The notes beneath the pieces were generated by a model. The model saw nothing but the letters and a program-made list of their open reading frames with translations, had not been told where the DNA came from and did no database searches. Below, one piece after another: positions 18,164 through 26,748 of a stretch of DNA of 64,000 bases. The position numbers and the translations under genes are program-made. Position 1 is the stretch's first letter. The number at the start of each line of letters is the position of its first letter. The DNA comes from Streptomyces sp. 378 (GTDB lineage Bacteria; Actinomycetota; Actinomycetes; Streptomycetales; Streptomycetaceae): positions 1-64,000 of the forward strand of contig NZ_JASKMS010000025.1 of NCBI RefSeq assembly GCF_030124145.1, given 5' to 3'.

Positions 18164-18661
18164 TCAGGTACTGCGCGGCTGTGAGGAACGTCTGCCGCCG
18201 CCTCTGCACCAGGTGCTCGTTACCGCATGGCAGTTGGGACACAGCAGCCGCAGGTTCTCCAGCCGGTCGTCGCTCCAGTCCCCGTTAATGTGATCCACCT
18301 CCAGCGTCATGGGCTTGCCGAGCCACTCGGGGCCGATCCCGCAGTCGGCGCATTTATCGGGTACGCCCATCTCGCGGAGCATCCGACGTAACACAACGGT
18401 GCGGGTCCGACGCTCGCCGCCATGCTTGACCAGGACATCTTCAGGACGTCTGAGGGCTGGCCGGCGCTTCCCGCGCTGGTGAGCCTGGCCCAGAAAGTGC
18501 ACCGTGGTGAGCTGGTCCTCGGCGATCCACTGCCGCAGATGCGCACGCTGAGTGCCGCCGTCCGCGCGCCCGAGGCGGCGTAGCACCTCGGCGAAGGAGA
18601 AAGACTCGATGACTGCCGCACGTAGTTCCTCAGGGGTGGGCCGGGCCCGCCTACCGCTCAT
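18164..18661 (-). CDS. HNH endonuclease
   Basis: 165 residues from the ATG at 18661, which overlaps the upstream gene's stop by 4 nt (ATGA). An N-terminal helix-rich part (PEELRAAVIESFSFAEVLRRLG) looks DNA-binding. It is followed by zinc-binding Cys pairs (CADCG and CPNC) around the HNH core, LEVDHINGDWSDDRLENL then LLCPNCHAV. Such small HNH proteins are often mobile-element or defence nucleases. It is paired with a similar gene just upstream and sits beside tRNA-Leu. Confidence 0.82.
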   Translation of the reverse strand: MSGRRARPTPEELRAAVIESFSFAEVLRRLGRADGGTQRAHLRQWIAEDQLTTVHFLGQAHQRGKRRPALRRPEDVLVKHGGERRTRTVVLRRMLREMGVPDKCADCGIGPEWLGKPMTLEVDHINGDWSDDRLENLRLLCPNCHAVTSTWCRGGGRRSSQPRST

Positions 18662-19298
18662 GAGGTACGCCTCTTGCCGCGCCCTCGGTAACTGTCCGTC
18701 GTCGAATGGCAGTTGGGGCACAGGAATCGTAGGTTCTGGAGCCGGTTGTTCCTCCAGCTGCCGTCGATGTGGTCGACTTCCAGGGGGAGCGGGCGGCCCC
18801 GCCACACCGCCTCAGTGCCGCAGAGGGCGCACCGCTCCGTCACTCCCAGGGAGGTCATCGCCCACTTGAGGCGGTCGCTCGGAATGCGCCGGGCGCGGTT
18901 GACCGGCTGTTCGACGAGGAGGGCGTCCGGGGTTCGAGGACGCCAGGGCTTCCCGCGCCTCGTCGGCACCTGGAAGTGCGATGTATCGATTCCGTATGCC
19001 TTGATTCGACGGCTGATGTGCGTGTGATGCCCGCCCACCACCTCAAACCCGAGACACCGCAACACCTCGCACATGTTCGTCGAAGCCCCAACCGCCCGTT
19101 CAAGGACGTCTCTCGTCCACTTCACGCCCTCCCGCTCGAAGTGCGACACGTCCACCCCGAGCTTTTTCATCCGGCCGAACACATACCGCCGTGTTGAACT
19201 CCGGGGGTCCACCCCCAATCTCCCCAAAGCCTCCGACAACGTCCGCGCCCCCGAGCCGCCTCCTCCAGCCGCTCCCTGGTGTACGCACTGGCCCCCAT
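18658..19298 (-). CDS. HNH endonuclease with apparent 1-nt frameshift
   Basis: The HNH core LEVDHIDGSWRNNRLQNL with CALCG and CPNC zinc pairs lies in an open frame. The best start, ATG 19298 (GGAGGAG seven bases upstream; MGASAYTRERLEEAARG), is in another frame. Restoring one C in the C5 tract at 19248-19252 joins it to ARTLSEALGRLGV and rebuilds a family-like N-terminus. The protein then has two copies of a repeat, each ending MKKLGVDVSHF or IKAYGIDTSHF, before the nuclease. Either a sequencing indel or a real inactivating mutation. It overlaps the downstream HNH gene by 4 nt. Confidence 0.7.
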
Positions 19299-19383
19299 GA
19301 ATCGCTCCTCCGTCCCCGACCACACGTTCGTGATCTCGTACGGAGTAACGAACCGCTTATCGGACCGTCACGCCCGAAATGCG

Positions 19384-19421
19384 GAGCGGCTCGTACCGGA
19401 TCTCCCCGGTACGAGCCGCTC
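19384..19421 (-). terminator. Terminator after bcp
   Basis: A 16-bp perfect stem (agcggctcgtaccgg core) with loop atctcc, 22 bases past the bcp stop codon on the minus strand. Confidence 0.8.
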
Positions 19422-19442
19422 GCGGAAGAAGAACAGCGGGTC

Positions 19443-19910
19443 TCAGACCCCCAGGTCCTTGATGATCTTCGCCACGTGACCCGTCGCCTTGACGTTGTAC
19501 AGGGCGCGTTCGACCCTGCCCTCCTCGTCCACCACGATCGTGGAGCGGATGACGCCGACGACCGTCTTGCCGTACAGCTTCTTCTCGCCGAAGGCGCCGT
19601 AGGACTCCAGGACCCGCTTGTCCGGGTCGGCGAGCAGGGTGACCTTCAGGGACTCCTTGTCGCGGAACTTGGCCAGCTTCTCCGGCTTGTCGGGCGAGAT
19701 GCCGATGACGTCGTAGCCCGCGCCCGCCAGCAGCTCCAGGTTGTCCGTGAAGTCGCAGGCCTGCTTGGTGCAGCCGGGGGTGAGGGCGGCCGGGTAGAAG
19801 TACACGATGACCTTGCGGCCCTTGTGGTCGGACAGGGACACCTCGGTGCCGTCGGCGTCGGGGAGGGTGAAGGCGGGGGCCACGTCCCCCGGCTGGAGTC
19901 GCTCGCTCAT
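19443..19910 (-). CDS. bcp: Thioredoxin-dependent thiol peroxidase (Bcp/PrxQ)
   Basis: 155 residues. It reduces hydrogen peroxide and organic hydroperoxides using thioredoxin. The peroxidatic and resolving Cys lie in TPGCTKQACDF (CxxxxC spacing typical of PrxQ). PAFTLPDADG and VIVYFYPAALTPG complete the active-site region. Cytosolic and of family-standard length. A strong terminator follows. Confidence 0.94.
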   Translation of the reverse strand: MSERLQPGDVAPAFTLPDADGTEVSLSDHKGRKVIVYFYPAALTPGCTKQACDFTDNLELLAGAGYDVIGISPDKPEKLAKFRDKESLKVTLLADPDKRVLESYGAFGEKKLYGKTVVGVIRSTIVVDEEGRVERALYNVKATGHVAKIIKDLGV

Positions 19911-20005
19911 CGGGCCAGGGTAACCGGGGGTGCTGACAGTGTGATGAGTCGTGGAGCTGACAGACTGTCCCGCACAGGCTTCACACCGACTTCGGAGGCG
20001 ACACG

Positions 20006-20335
20006 GTGGCGGACACGGCGGACACCAGGACCCCGGCGCAGATCGAGGCGGACATCAGGCGCCGCCGCGCGACCCTGGCCGAGACCCTCGACGAGATCGG
20101 GGTGCGGGTGCACCCGAAGACGATCGTCGGGGATGCCAAGGCCAAGGTCGCGTCGAATATCGATCACACCCTGGGACGGGCTTACGTGGGGGTCAACCAG
20201 GCCGTCACGGACGTGCGGGCCCGGTTCGTGGACGAGGACGGCGCGCCGCGGCTGGAGCGGGTCGTGCCGGTCGCGCTCGTCGCGGTGGGCGTGGTCGGGC
20301 TGCTCGTGCTCGGCACACGGCGGCGCAAGGGCTGA
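20006..20335 (+). CDS. DUF3618 protein, single membrane anchor
   Basis: 109 residues starting at GTG 20006. N-terminal RTPAQIEADIRRRRATLAET is the DUF3618 signature, followed by HPKTIVGDAKAKV. The C-terminal VVPVALVAVGVVGLLVLGTR is one transmembrane helix with a basic end. Function is unknown; the family is common in Actinobacteria and often near phage-shock or membrane genes. It is divergent from bcp. Confidence 0.85.
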   Translation: MADTADTRTPAQIEADIRRRRATLAETLDEIGVRVHPKTIVGDAKAKVASNIDHTLGRAYVGVNQAVTDVRARFVDEDGAPRLERVVPVALVAVGVVGLLVLGTRRRKG

Positions 20336-20378
20336 CCCGACTGCGTACGTTCGCGGGGAAGACAGGTAGGTTCAGGGC

Positions 20379-20735
20379 GTGAGCGCCAAGAGAAACGAGC
20401 ACAGTACCCATCCGGACAAGCTCCCCATCCGGATGCTGCACGACCGCGTACTCGTGCGGCAGGACACCAGCGAGGGCGAGCGGCGTTCCGGCGGCGGCAT
20501 CCTGATCCCCGCCACGGCGGCGGTCGGCCGGCGGCTGGCCTGGGCCGAGGTCGTCGCGGTGGGTCAGAACGTGCGGACCGTGGAGGCGGGTGACCGGGTT
20601 CTGTTCGACCCGGAGGACCGGGCCGAGGTGGAGGTGCGGGGGATCGCGTACGTGCTCATGCGCGAGCGTGATCTGCACGCCGTGGCCGCGGACCGCTTCG
20701 AGGGGGCCGAGGACTCGACGGGCCTGTACCTGTAG
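20379..20735 (+). CDS. GroES-like (Cpn10-fold) protein
   Basis: 118 residues from GTG 20379. The Cpn10 fold is visible: IRMLHDRVLVRQDTSEGERR starts strand 1 and the mobile loop, SGGGILIPATA is the conserved loop, WAEVVAVGQNV and VEAGDRVLFDPE the barrel. The GroEL-binding loop differs from canonical GroES, and the C-terminus extends about 15 residues. No groEL is adjacent. It is probably a second, specialised co-chaperonin-like protein. A strong terminator follows. Confidence 0.85.
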   Translation: MSAKRNEHSTHPDKLPIRMLHDRVLVRQDTSEGERRSGGGILIPATAAVGRRLAWAEVVAVGQNVRTVEAGDRVLFDPEDRAEVEVRGIAYVLMRERDLHAVAADRFEGAEDSTGLYL

Positions 20736-20742
20736 ATCCATG

Positions 20743-20796
20743 CCCATGACATGGGGGCCGGCGACCGACCGTTGTCGCCGGCCCCCACGTCATGGG
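20743..20796 (+). terminator. Terminator after GroES-like gene
   Basis: A 23-bp stem with one A-C mismatch (left 20743-20765, right 20774-20796) and an 8-nt loop, followed by tttt. It ends the GroES-like gene just before the riboswitch leader of the SMR exporter. Confidence 0.85.
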
Positions 20797-20816
20797 TTTT
20801 GCTACGGTTGCAGGCA

Positions 20817-20858
20817 CCCGACGAGACGCGCCGTACCGGGACCAGGCAAAGACGACGC
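20817..20858 (+). promoter_or_regulatory. Guanidine-III-like riboswitch
   Basis: CCCGACGAGACGCGCCGTAC is followed by CGGGACCAGGCAAAGACGACGC. This aligns almost base for base with the known Thermobifida guanidine-III (ykkC-III) aptamer. CCCG (20817-20820) pairs with CGGG (20837-20840). GCGCCGT (20828-20834) pairs with ACGACGC (20852-20858) with one C-A mismatch, building an H-type pseudoknot. It lies 22 nt before the ribosome site GGAGGTG of an SMR exporter, so it probably controls translation. Confidence 0.85.
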
Positions 20859-20893
20859 ACCGACACCGTCAGTCCGTCCCGGAGGTGCCCGTC

Positions 20894-21214
20894 ATGGCCT
20901 GGGTTCTGCTCGTCGTCGCCGGTCTGCTGGAGGTGGGGTGGTCCGTCGGCATGAAGTACACCGACGGGTTCACGCGCCCGCTGCCCAGTGTGCTCACGGG
21001 CGCCGGCATCGTCGCCAGCATGCTGCTGCTGTCGCAGGCCGCCAAGACCCTGCCGATCGGTACCGCCTACGGCGTGTGGGTGGGGATCGGCGCGGCCGGG
21101 GCGGCGGTGTTCGGCATGGCGGTGCTCGGTGAGCCGGCGACCGCCGCCCGGATCTTCTTCGTGGGTCTGCTGCTGGTCGCCGTGGTGGGGCTGAAGGCGA
21201 CCAGCGGTCACTGA
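20894..21214 (+). CDS. gdx: SMR-family guanidinium exporter (Gdx/SugE-like)
   Basis: 106 residues from ATG 20894, with GGAGGTG upstream. Four transmembrane helices. The essential Glu lies in AGLLEVGWSVGMKYTDGF, the Gdx/SugE form of helix 1, and IGTAYGVWVGIGAAGAA is the GxG helix-3 packing motif. SMR proteins of this subtype export guanidinium in exchange for protons. The upstream guanidine-III riboswitch supports this over a general drug-efflux role. It is monocistronic and converges on the PBP gene. Confidence 0.9.
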   Translation: MAWVLLVVAGLLEVGWSVGMKYTDGFTRPLPSVLTGAGIVASMLLLSQAAKTLPIGTAYGVWVGIGAAGAAVFGMAVLGEPATAARIFFVGLLLVAVVGLKATSGH

Positions 21215-21227
21215 TCCGCTCGCGTGC

Positions 21228-23633
21228 CTACTCGCGGCGGGCGCCCTGCGGGACGATGCCCCAGCCGGGGCCGGTCGGGCCCGTCGCGCCGCCGTCGCCC
21301 GTGTCGCCGCCGCCCTCCGTCGTGCCGCCGTCGGTGGTGGCGCCGTCGGTCGTGGCGCCGTCGGTGGTTCCGCCGTCCGTGGTGCCGCCGCTGGGGGACT
21401 GGCCGCCGGTGCCGCCGTCGGTGGCGCCCCCGTCGGTCTGGCCCTCGGTCTGCGCCGCGGGGGCGCTGGGGGACTGTTCGGGCGTCTGGGTGCCGGTGTC
21501 CTCGCCGCCGGTGGTCGTGCCGCCGCCGTCGGTGGTGCCGCCGGTGGTGGGGTCGGCCGGGGCGTCGCTGCTGGGGGCCTGCGAGACGTCGGCGCCGGGC
21601 TGGAGCCTGAGGTCGAAGTCCTTGGCGGGCTTGCCCTTGAGGGCGTCCTGGGTGAACTGCGTCCAGATCTCCGTGGGCGCCCCGCCGCCGTTGATGCGCG
21701 GCAGGCCCATGGCGCCGTACAGCGACTTGTGGGCGGCGGTGACGGGGTCCTGTCCCATGACGGCGACGACGGTGGCGAGGTCGGGGGTGTAGCCCGCGAA
21801 CCAGGCCGCCGTGTCCTCCTCGGCGGTGCCGGTCTTGCCGGCGACGGGGCGGCCCGCGCCCTGGGCGGCGGAGGCGGTGCCGTTCTGGACGACGCTGCGC
21901 AGCATCGAGGTGGTGGTGTCGGCGGCCTCGCGGCTCACGGCCTGCCGGGTGCGCCGATCGGGCAGCTCGACGGGCGTGCCCTCCTTGGTGACCTTCTCGA
22001 CCATCGTGTAGGTGCCGTGCCTACCGTGGTTGGCGAGGGTGGCGTAGGCCTCCGCCATGTCGAGGACGCTGGCGGTGGCGGTGCCGAGCGCGATGGCGGG
22101 GCCGTCGGCGAGGTCGGGGGTGGTCTCCGGGATGCCCAGGTCGATCGCGGTCTGCTTGACCTTCGCGGGGCCGACGTCGGCGGCCATCTGCGCGTAGACC
22201 GAGTTCACGGAACTGTCGGTGGCCTCGGTGACGGTGATGTCGCCGTAGGAGCGCTGGTCCTCGTTCTCGGGGGCGTAGGGCTGGCCGGTCCAGCCCTGGA
22301 CGGGGCGTTTGTTGGTGCCGTCGTAGACGGTGTTCGGGGTGATGACGCGACCGTCCTGGGTCTCGGAGTGGTTCTCGACGGCCGAGGTGAACACGAACGG
22401 CTTGAAGGTGGAGCCGACCTGGAAGTCCCTGCGGGTGGCGTTGGGGGTGTACTGCTTGACGTAGTCGATGCCGTTGTACATCGCCACGACCTTGCCGGTC
22501 TTGGGGTCGACGGAGGCGCCGCCCGCGCGGACGTAGGTGTCGACCTTGTTGTTCTTCTTGTCGAGCTTGGACATCAGCTTGTCGTTGACGGCCTTCACGA
22601 ACGCGTCCTGCTTGCCCTTCTGCAGGGTGGTCGTGATGCGGTAGCCGCCGGCGTCGAGCCGCCTCTCGTCGACGATCTCGTTCTGGACGAGGTAGTCCTT
22701 GACGATCCGGACGATGTAGCCGCGCTGTCCGGACATGCCGGTGGAGAGGGTGGACTCCTTCGGCATGGGGAACGTCATGCCGGTGCGCTCGGACTCGGCG
22801 AGCCAGCCCTTCTTGACCATGCCGTCCAGCACGTAGTTCCAGCGGGACTCGGCGGCCTCGCGGTTCTCGGGGTGGGCGACGACGTCGTACTGGCTGGGGG
22901 CGTTGACGAGCGCGGCGAGGTAGGCGGCGCGGGCCGGGTCGAGGTCCTTGGCGTCCTTGCCGTAGTAGGCCTGGGCGGCGGCCTGGATGCCGTAGGCGTT
23001 GCGGCCGAAGTAGCTGGTGTTGAGGTAGCCCTCGAGGATGTGGTCCTTGCTCACCTCGCGGTCCAGCTTGATCGCGATGAAGAACTCCTTGGCCTTGCGC
23101 GTGACGGTCTGGTCCTGGCGCAGGTAGTAGTTCTTCACGTACTGCTGGGTGATCGTGGAGCCGGACTGCTTGCCCTTGCCGAGGGCGGTGTTCCAGGCGG
23201 CGCGGACCATGGCCTGGGGGTCGACGGCGGACTCGGTGTAGAAGTCGCGGTCCTCGGCGGCCAGGATGGCGTGCTGGGCGTCCTTGGAGATCTGGGCGAG
23301 GGTGACGTTCTCCCGGTTGACCTCGCCGTCGCGGGCGATCACGGAGCCGTCCGCGTAGAGGTAGACGTTGGCCTGCTTGGTGGCGAGCGCGTTGGCCGGG
23401 GGGATCTTCACGAGGGAGTAGCCCAGGAAGAAGCCGCCGACCAGCAGCAGCGCGACGATGACGAAGGCGCTGAGCGTCATGCGCCAGGTGGGGATGATCC
23501 GGCGCCAGCCGGTCCGCTTCGGTTTCCCGGCCGCCATGGCCTCGGGCGTGCCCGGGGTGCCGTCGGCGTCCGCCCGCGGCTCTCTCGGTGGCCGGCCCGG
23601 ATTCGGCTGCTGCGGCTGAGGCTCGTCACTCAT
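21228..23633 (-). CDS. Class A penicillin-binding protein (transglycosylase/transpeptidase)
   Basis: About 801 residues from ATG 23633; GTG 23642 and ATG 23720 are alternatives. A Pro-rich cytosolic tail and one transmembrane helix (LSAFVIVALLLVGGFFLGYS) lead to a GT51 domain (AEDRDFYTESAVDPQAM, STITQQYVKNYY, YLNTSYFG) and then a transpeptidase. The nucleophile is in GSTFKPF, SVN is the second motif (ATDSSVNSVYAQ) and KTGTAEEDTAAWFAGYTP the third. The final 110 residues are a Thr/Gly/Asp repeat tail. It polymerises and crosslinks peptidoglycan outside the membrane. Confidence 0.92.
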   Translation of the reverse strand: MSDEPQPQQPNPGRPPREPRADADGTPGTPEAMAAGKPKRTGWRRIIPTWRMTLSAFVIVALLLVGGFFLGYSLVKIPPANALATKQANVYLYADGSVIARDGEVNRENVTLAQISKDAQHAILAAEDRDFYTESAVDPQAMVRAAWNTALGKGKQSGSTITQQYVKNYYLRQDQTVTRKAKEFFIAIKLDREVSKDHILEGYLNTSYFGRNAYGIQAAAQAYYGKDAKDLDPARAAYLAALVNAPSQYDVVAHPENREAAESRWNYVLDGMVKKGWLAESERTGMTFPMPKESTLSTGMSGQRGYIVRIVKDYLVQNEIVDERRLDAGGYRITTTLQKGKQDAFVKAVNDKLMSKLDKKNNKVDTYVRAGGASVDPKTGKVVAMYNGIDYVKQYTPNATRRDFQVGSTFKPFVFTSAVENHSETQDGRVITPNTVYDGTNKRPVQGWTGQPYAPENEDQRSYGDITVTEATDSSVNSVYAQMAADVGPAKVKQTAIDLGIPETTPDLADGPAIALGTATASVLDMAEAYATLANHGRHGTYTMVEKVTKEGTPVELPDRRTRQAVSREAADTTTSMLRSVVQNGTASAAQGAGRPVAGKTGTAEEDTAAWFAGYTPDLATVVAVMGQDPVTAAHKSLYGAMGLPRINGGGAPTEIWTQFTQDALKGKPAKDFDLRLQPGADVSQAPSSDAPADPTTGGTTDGGGTTTGGEDTGTQTPEQSPSAPAAQTEGQTDGGATDGGTGGQSPSGGTTDGGTTDGATTDGATTDGGTTEGGGDTGDGGATGPTGPGWGIVPQGARRE
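21270..21550 (-). repeat. Gly/Thr/Asp-rich repeat tail of the PBP
   Basis: Triplet-periodic DNA (cggtggtgccgccgtcgg and variants) encodes repeats of GGTTDG, GATTDG and GGGT in the extracellular C-terminal tail. Copy number probably varies between strains. Confidence 0.75.
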
Positions 23634-24106
23634 GTCGTGCACGGACTCCTGTTTCGCGTCGTACGTCGTTCCCGTACGTCTCTGCTCGCTCTTGCGCCCC
23701 TGTGGTGAAGACTGTCCCATCCTTTGATCAGTTCCCTGATCGAGGGCCGGGCTGTGAGCCGTCCGGTGAGGCGGGCCGGGTGCGGGTGAGCGCGCGGGTG
23801 GGCACGGGGTGAACCGCGCTGTTCCGCACGCCGGCCCGCATCGCGATCTCGCCTGTGCGACATTCGCCCGAAGGGGGATCCGACCGTGGATCGTGACGGC
23901 TCGTACGCTCCGTCCGGCCGGCACCGCCGCCACGCTGCTCGCCCTGGGCACGGGCGCCCGGGCCCGTGCGGACGCAACGGATCGTACCGTCTGGGCCGGT
24001 GCGCGCTCGCCTCGCGCCACCTCGGCCGCTGCCCGAAAACGCGTGGCATGCCCCATCAGGGGGCCACTAGGCTCCTGCGCTTCGGTGCCGGGTGGCGAGG
24101 AGGGCG
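23634..24106. other. Divergent intergenic region, PBP / ABC exporter
   Basis: 473 bp with no convincing gene; codon bias in open frames here is poor. It must hold the promoters for the PBP and the ABC exporter. A short interrupted repeat (tgatcagttccctgatcga, 23725-23743) lies near the PBP start. Nothing else recognisable. Confidence 0.4.
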
Positions 24107-24913
24107 GTGGATGTGGGCTCGGGGCGGTTGTACGCGGCCGTCGCGGCGGGCGGTTTCCGGCGGTACGCGACGTATCGGGCGGCCACGGTGGCCGGGGTGT
24201 TCACCAACACGGTCTTCGGCGTCATCCTCGTCTACACGTATCTGGCGCTGTGGGAGGAGAGGCCTCATCTCGGCGGGTACGACCAGGCGCAGGCCGTGAC
24301 CTATGTGTGGCTGGGGCAGTGCCTCTTCGCGACGCTGGCGATCCAGGGCGGGGGCGCGGAGAAGGACCTGATGGAGCGCATCCGCACCGGTGAGATCGCG
24401 GTCGACCTGTACCGGCCGGCGGATCTGCAGTTGTGGTGGCTGGCGGGCGACGTGGGGCGGGCGCTGTTCCAGATGCTGGGGCGGGGGGTGGTCCCGTTCG
24501 TGTTCGGCGCGGTCTTCTTCCCGATGGCACTGCCCGCGGACGTCACCCGGTGGGCGGCTTTCGCGGTGACGCTGCTGCTGGCGACGGTCGTGAGCTTCGC
24601 GATCCGCTATCTGGCGGCCCTGAGCGTGTTCTGGCTGATGGACGGCATGGGCGTCAGCCAGGTTCTGATGGTCACGGGGGTCTTCTTCTCGGGCATGGTG
24701 CTGCCGTTGAACGCGTTCCCGGGTGTGCTCGGCGAGGTGGTGCGGGTGCTGCCGTGGGCGGCGCAGATCCAGATGCCGGCGGACGTGCTGATGGGGGAGA
24801 CCGACCCGCTGCGGGCGTTCGCCTTCCAGGCGGCGTGGGCGGTGGCGCTGCTGGGGGCGGGGCGGCTGGTGCAGTCGGCCGCGACGCGGCGGGTGGTGGT
24901 GCAGGGTGGGTGA
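24107..24913 (+). CDS. ABC-2 type exporter permease, first subunit
   Basis: About 268 residues; GTG 24107 or 24113 follow GAGGAGG, and GTG 24092 is also in frame. Around six hydrophobic segments: FTNTVFGVILVYTYLALWEE, then a central pair, then VSQVLMVTGVFFSGMVLPLN. This resembles ABC2_membrane_6 permeases. IRTGEIAVDLYRPADLQLWW is the characteristic cytosolic loop. It is joined to a second permease (8-nt overlap) and an ATPase, forming one exporter. The substrate is unknown; relatives include lipid or peptide exporters. Confidence 0.85.
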   Translation: MDVGSGRLYAAVAAGGFRRYATYRAATVAGVFTNTVFGVILVYTYLALWEERPHLGGYDQAQAVTYVWLGQCLFATLAIQGGGAEKDLMERIRTGEIAVDLYRPADLQLWWLAGDVGRALFQMLGRGVVPFVFGAVFFPMALPADVTRWAAFAVTLLLATVVSFAIRYLAALSVFWLMDGMGVSQVLMVTGVFFSGMVLPLNAFPGVLGEVVRVLPWAAQIQMPADVLMGETDPLRAFAFQAAWAVALLGAGRLVQSAATRRVVVQGG

Positions 24914-25727
24914 GCGCGCTGCCCTGGCCGAGGGGGTGCGGGCCTATCGGCTGATCGCCGGGATGTGGGTGCGGTCCAGCATGACGTACCGGACCTCCTT
25001 CGTCGTCACGGTGATCGGGAACCTGGCGGTGACCGGCCTGGACTTCGTGGGGATCCTGCTGATGTTCTCGCAGGTCGACTCGCTGGGCGGCTGGTCACTG
25101 CCCGAAGTGGCGTTCCTGTACGGGCTGTCGGTGACGTCGTTCGGGATCGCCGATCTGGCGCTCGGTTCGATGGACGTGCTGGGTGCCCGGATGCGTGACG
25201 GCTCGTTCGACACGCTGCTGGTGCGGCCGGCGCCGGTGCTCGCCCAGGTCGGGGCCGACCGGTTCGCGCTGCGCCGGCTGGGCCGGATCGTCCAGGGCAC
25301 GGTGGTGCTGGGCTGGGCGCTGGTGTCGGTGGACGTCGACTGGAACGCGGCCAGGGTGCTGCTGGTGCCGGTGATGGTGGTCAGCGGCGCGGCGATCTTC
25401 TCGGCGGTGTTCGTGGCGGGTGCGGCCTTCCAGATCTACGCGCAGGACGCCGCCGAGGTGCAGAACGCGTTCACCTACGGCGGGACGACGCTGTTGCAGT
25501 ATCCGCCGACGGTGTTCGGCAAGGACCTGGTGCGGGGCGTGACCTTCATGGTGCCGCTGGCCTTCGTCAACTGGGTGCCCGCCACGCATGTGCTGGGGCG
25601 GCCGTATCCGGTCGGGCTGCCGGGGTGGGCAGTCTTCGCCTCGCCGCTGGTGGCGGTGGTCTGCTGCGGACTGGCCGGGGTGGCGTGGCGTACGGGGCTT
25701 CGTTCGTACCGGAGTACAGGGAGTTGA
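24906..25727 (+). CDS. ABC-2 type exporter permease, second subunit
   Basis: 273 residues from GTG 24906, overlapping the previous gene by 8 nt. About six transmembrane segments, with MRDGSFDTLLVRPAPVLAQV as the conserved cytosolic loop matching the first permease. QDAAEVQNAFTYGGTTLLQY and GLAGVAWRTGLRSYRSTGS close the protein. It pairs with the upstream permease as a heterodimer, driven by the next gene's ATPase, which starts at the following codon. Confidence 0.85.
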   Translation: MGERAALAEGVRAYRLIAGMWVRSSMTYRTSFVVTVIGNLAVTGLDFVGILLMFSQVDSLGGWSLPEVAFLYGLSVTSFGIADLALGSMDVLGARMRDGSFDTLLVRPAPVLAQVGADRFALRRLGRIVQGTVVLGWALVSVDVDWNAARVLLVPVMVVSGAAIFSAVFVAGAAFQIYAQDAAEVQNAFTYGGTTLLQYPPTVFGKDLVRGVTFMVPLAFVNWVPATHVLGRPYPVGLPGWAVFASPLVAVVCCGLAGVAWRTGLRSYRSTGS

Positions 25728-25728
25728 C

Positions 25729-26715
25729 GTGACCGGGTCGGAAAGCGGGTTCATCGAACTCGACGGTGTGGAGAAGGTCTTCGAGGTGCGCAAGAAGACC
25801 GGCTTCATGAAGCGGGAGCGGCGGCGGGTGCGGGCGGTCGACTCGATCTCCTTCCGCGTGGCGCGCGGCGAGATGGTCGGGTACATCGGGCCGAACGGCG
25901 CCGGCAAGTCCACCACGATCAAGATGCTGACCGGCATCCTCACCCCGAGCGCGGGCCGGCTCCGGGTGGCCGGGATCAACCCCTCCGAGGAGCGGACGCG
26001 GCTCGCGCACCGTATCGGCGTGGTGTTCGGGCAGCGTACGACGCTGTGGTGGGACCTGCCGCTGATCGACTCCTACCGGCTGATGCACCGCATGTACCGG
26101 ATCCCGGACGCCCGTTACCGGGAGAACCTCGGCCGCCTGGTCGAACTCCTCGATCTGGGCGACCTGCTGGACGTGCCGGTGCGCCAGCTCTCCCTGGGGC
26201 AGCGGATGCGCGGGGACGTCGTGGCGGCGCTGCTGCACGACCCGGAGGTCCTGTACCTGGACGAGCCGACCATCGGGCTGGACGTCGTGTCCAAGTCCAA
26301 GGTGCGGGAGTTCCTGCGGGAGTTGAACGCCGAGCGCGGTACGACGGTGCTGCTGACCACGCACGACCTCCAGGACATCGAGCAGTTGTGCAAGCGGGTG
26401 ATGGTCATCGACCACGGGCGCCTGATGTACGACGGTCCGCTCGCCGGGCTGCACGAGGCGGGGGAGAGCGAGCGGATCCTGGTGGTGGACCTGGAGCGGG
26501 AACTGCCGCCGATCGAGGCACCGGCGCCCGCGCGGGTGGTCCGTGTGGACGGGCCGCGGCAGTGGCTGGCGTTCCCGGCGGGGCAGTCGGCGGCGCCGCT
26601 CGTGGCGCGGATCGCGGCCGACCACCCGCTGGTGGACCTGTCGGTGCGGGAGCCGGACATCGAGGCGGTGATCGCGAAGATGTACGCGGACCGGGCCGAG
26701 CGGGCGATCTCGTAG
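25729..26715 (+). CDS. ABC transporter ATPase
   Basis: 328 residues from GTG 25729, right after the permease stop. Walker A is GYIGPNGAGKSTTIKM, the signature LSLGQRMRGD, Walker B VLYLDEPTIGLD and the switch His LTTHDLQDIEQ. A basic insert, KKTGFMKRERRRVRAVD, precedes the nucleotide domain as in ABC-2 lipid or antibiotic exporters (DrrA/NatA class). A roughly 100-residue C-terminal regulatory extension follows. It powers the two permeases upstream. Confidence 0.92.
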   Translation: MTGSESGFIELDGVEKVFEVRKKTGFMKRERRRVRAVDSISFRVARGEMVGYIGPNGAGKSTTIKMLTGILTPSAGRLRVAGINPSEERTRLAHRIGVVFGQRTTLWWDLPLIDSYRLMHRMYRIPDARYRENLGRLVELLDLGDLLDVPVRQLSLGQRMRGDVVAALLHDPEVLYLDEPTIGLDVVSKSKVREFLRELNAERGTTVLLTTHDLQDIEQLCKRVMVIDHGRLMYDGPLAGLHEAGESERILVVDLERELPPIEAPAPARVVRVDGPRQWLAFPAGQSAAPLVARIAADHPLVDLSVREPDIEAVIAKMYADRAERAIS

Positions 26716-26748
26716 CCCTCGGCGGGGCGAACTCGTAATCTGCTGTGT

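Noticed and set aside
18061..19298. tRNA-Leu flanked HNH genes as an integrated element
   Set aside because: No integrase or tRNA 3'-end direct repeat was found in this window, so insertion at the tRNA is not supported.
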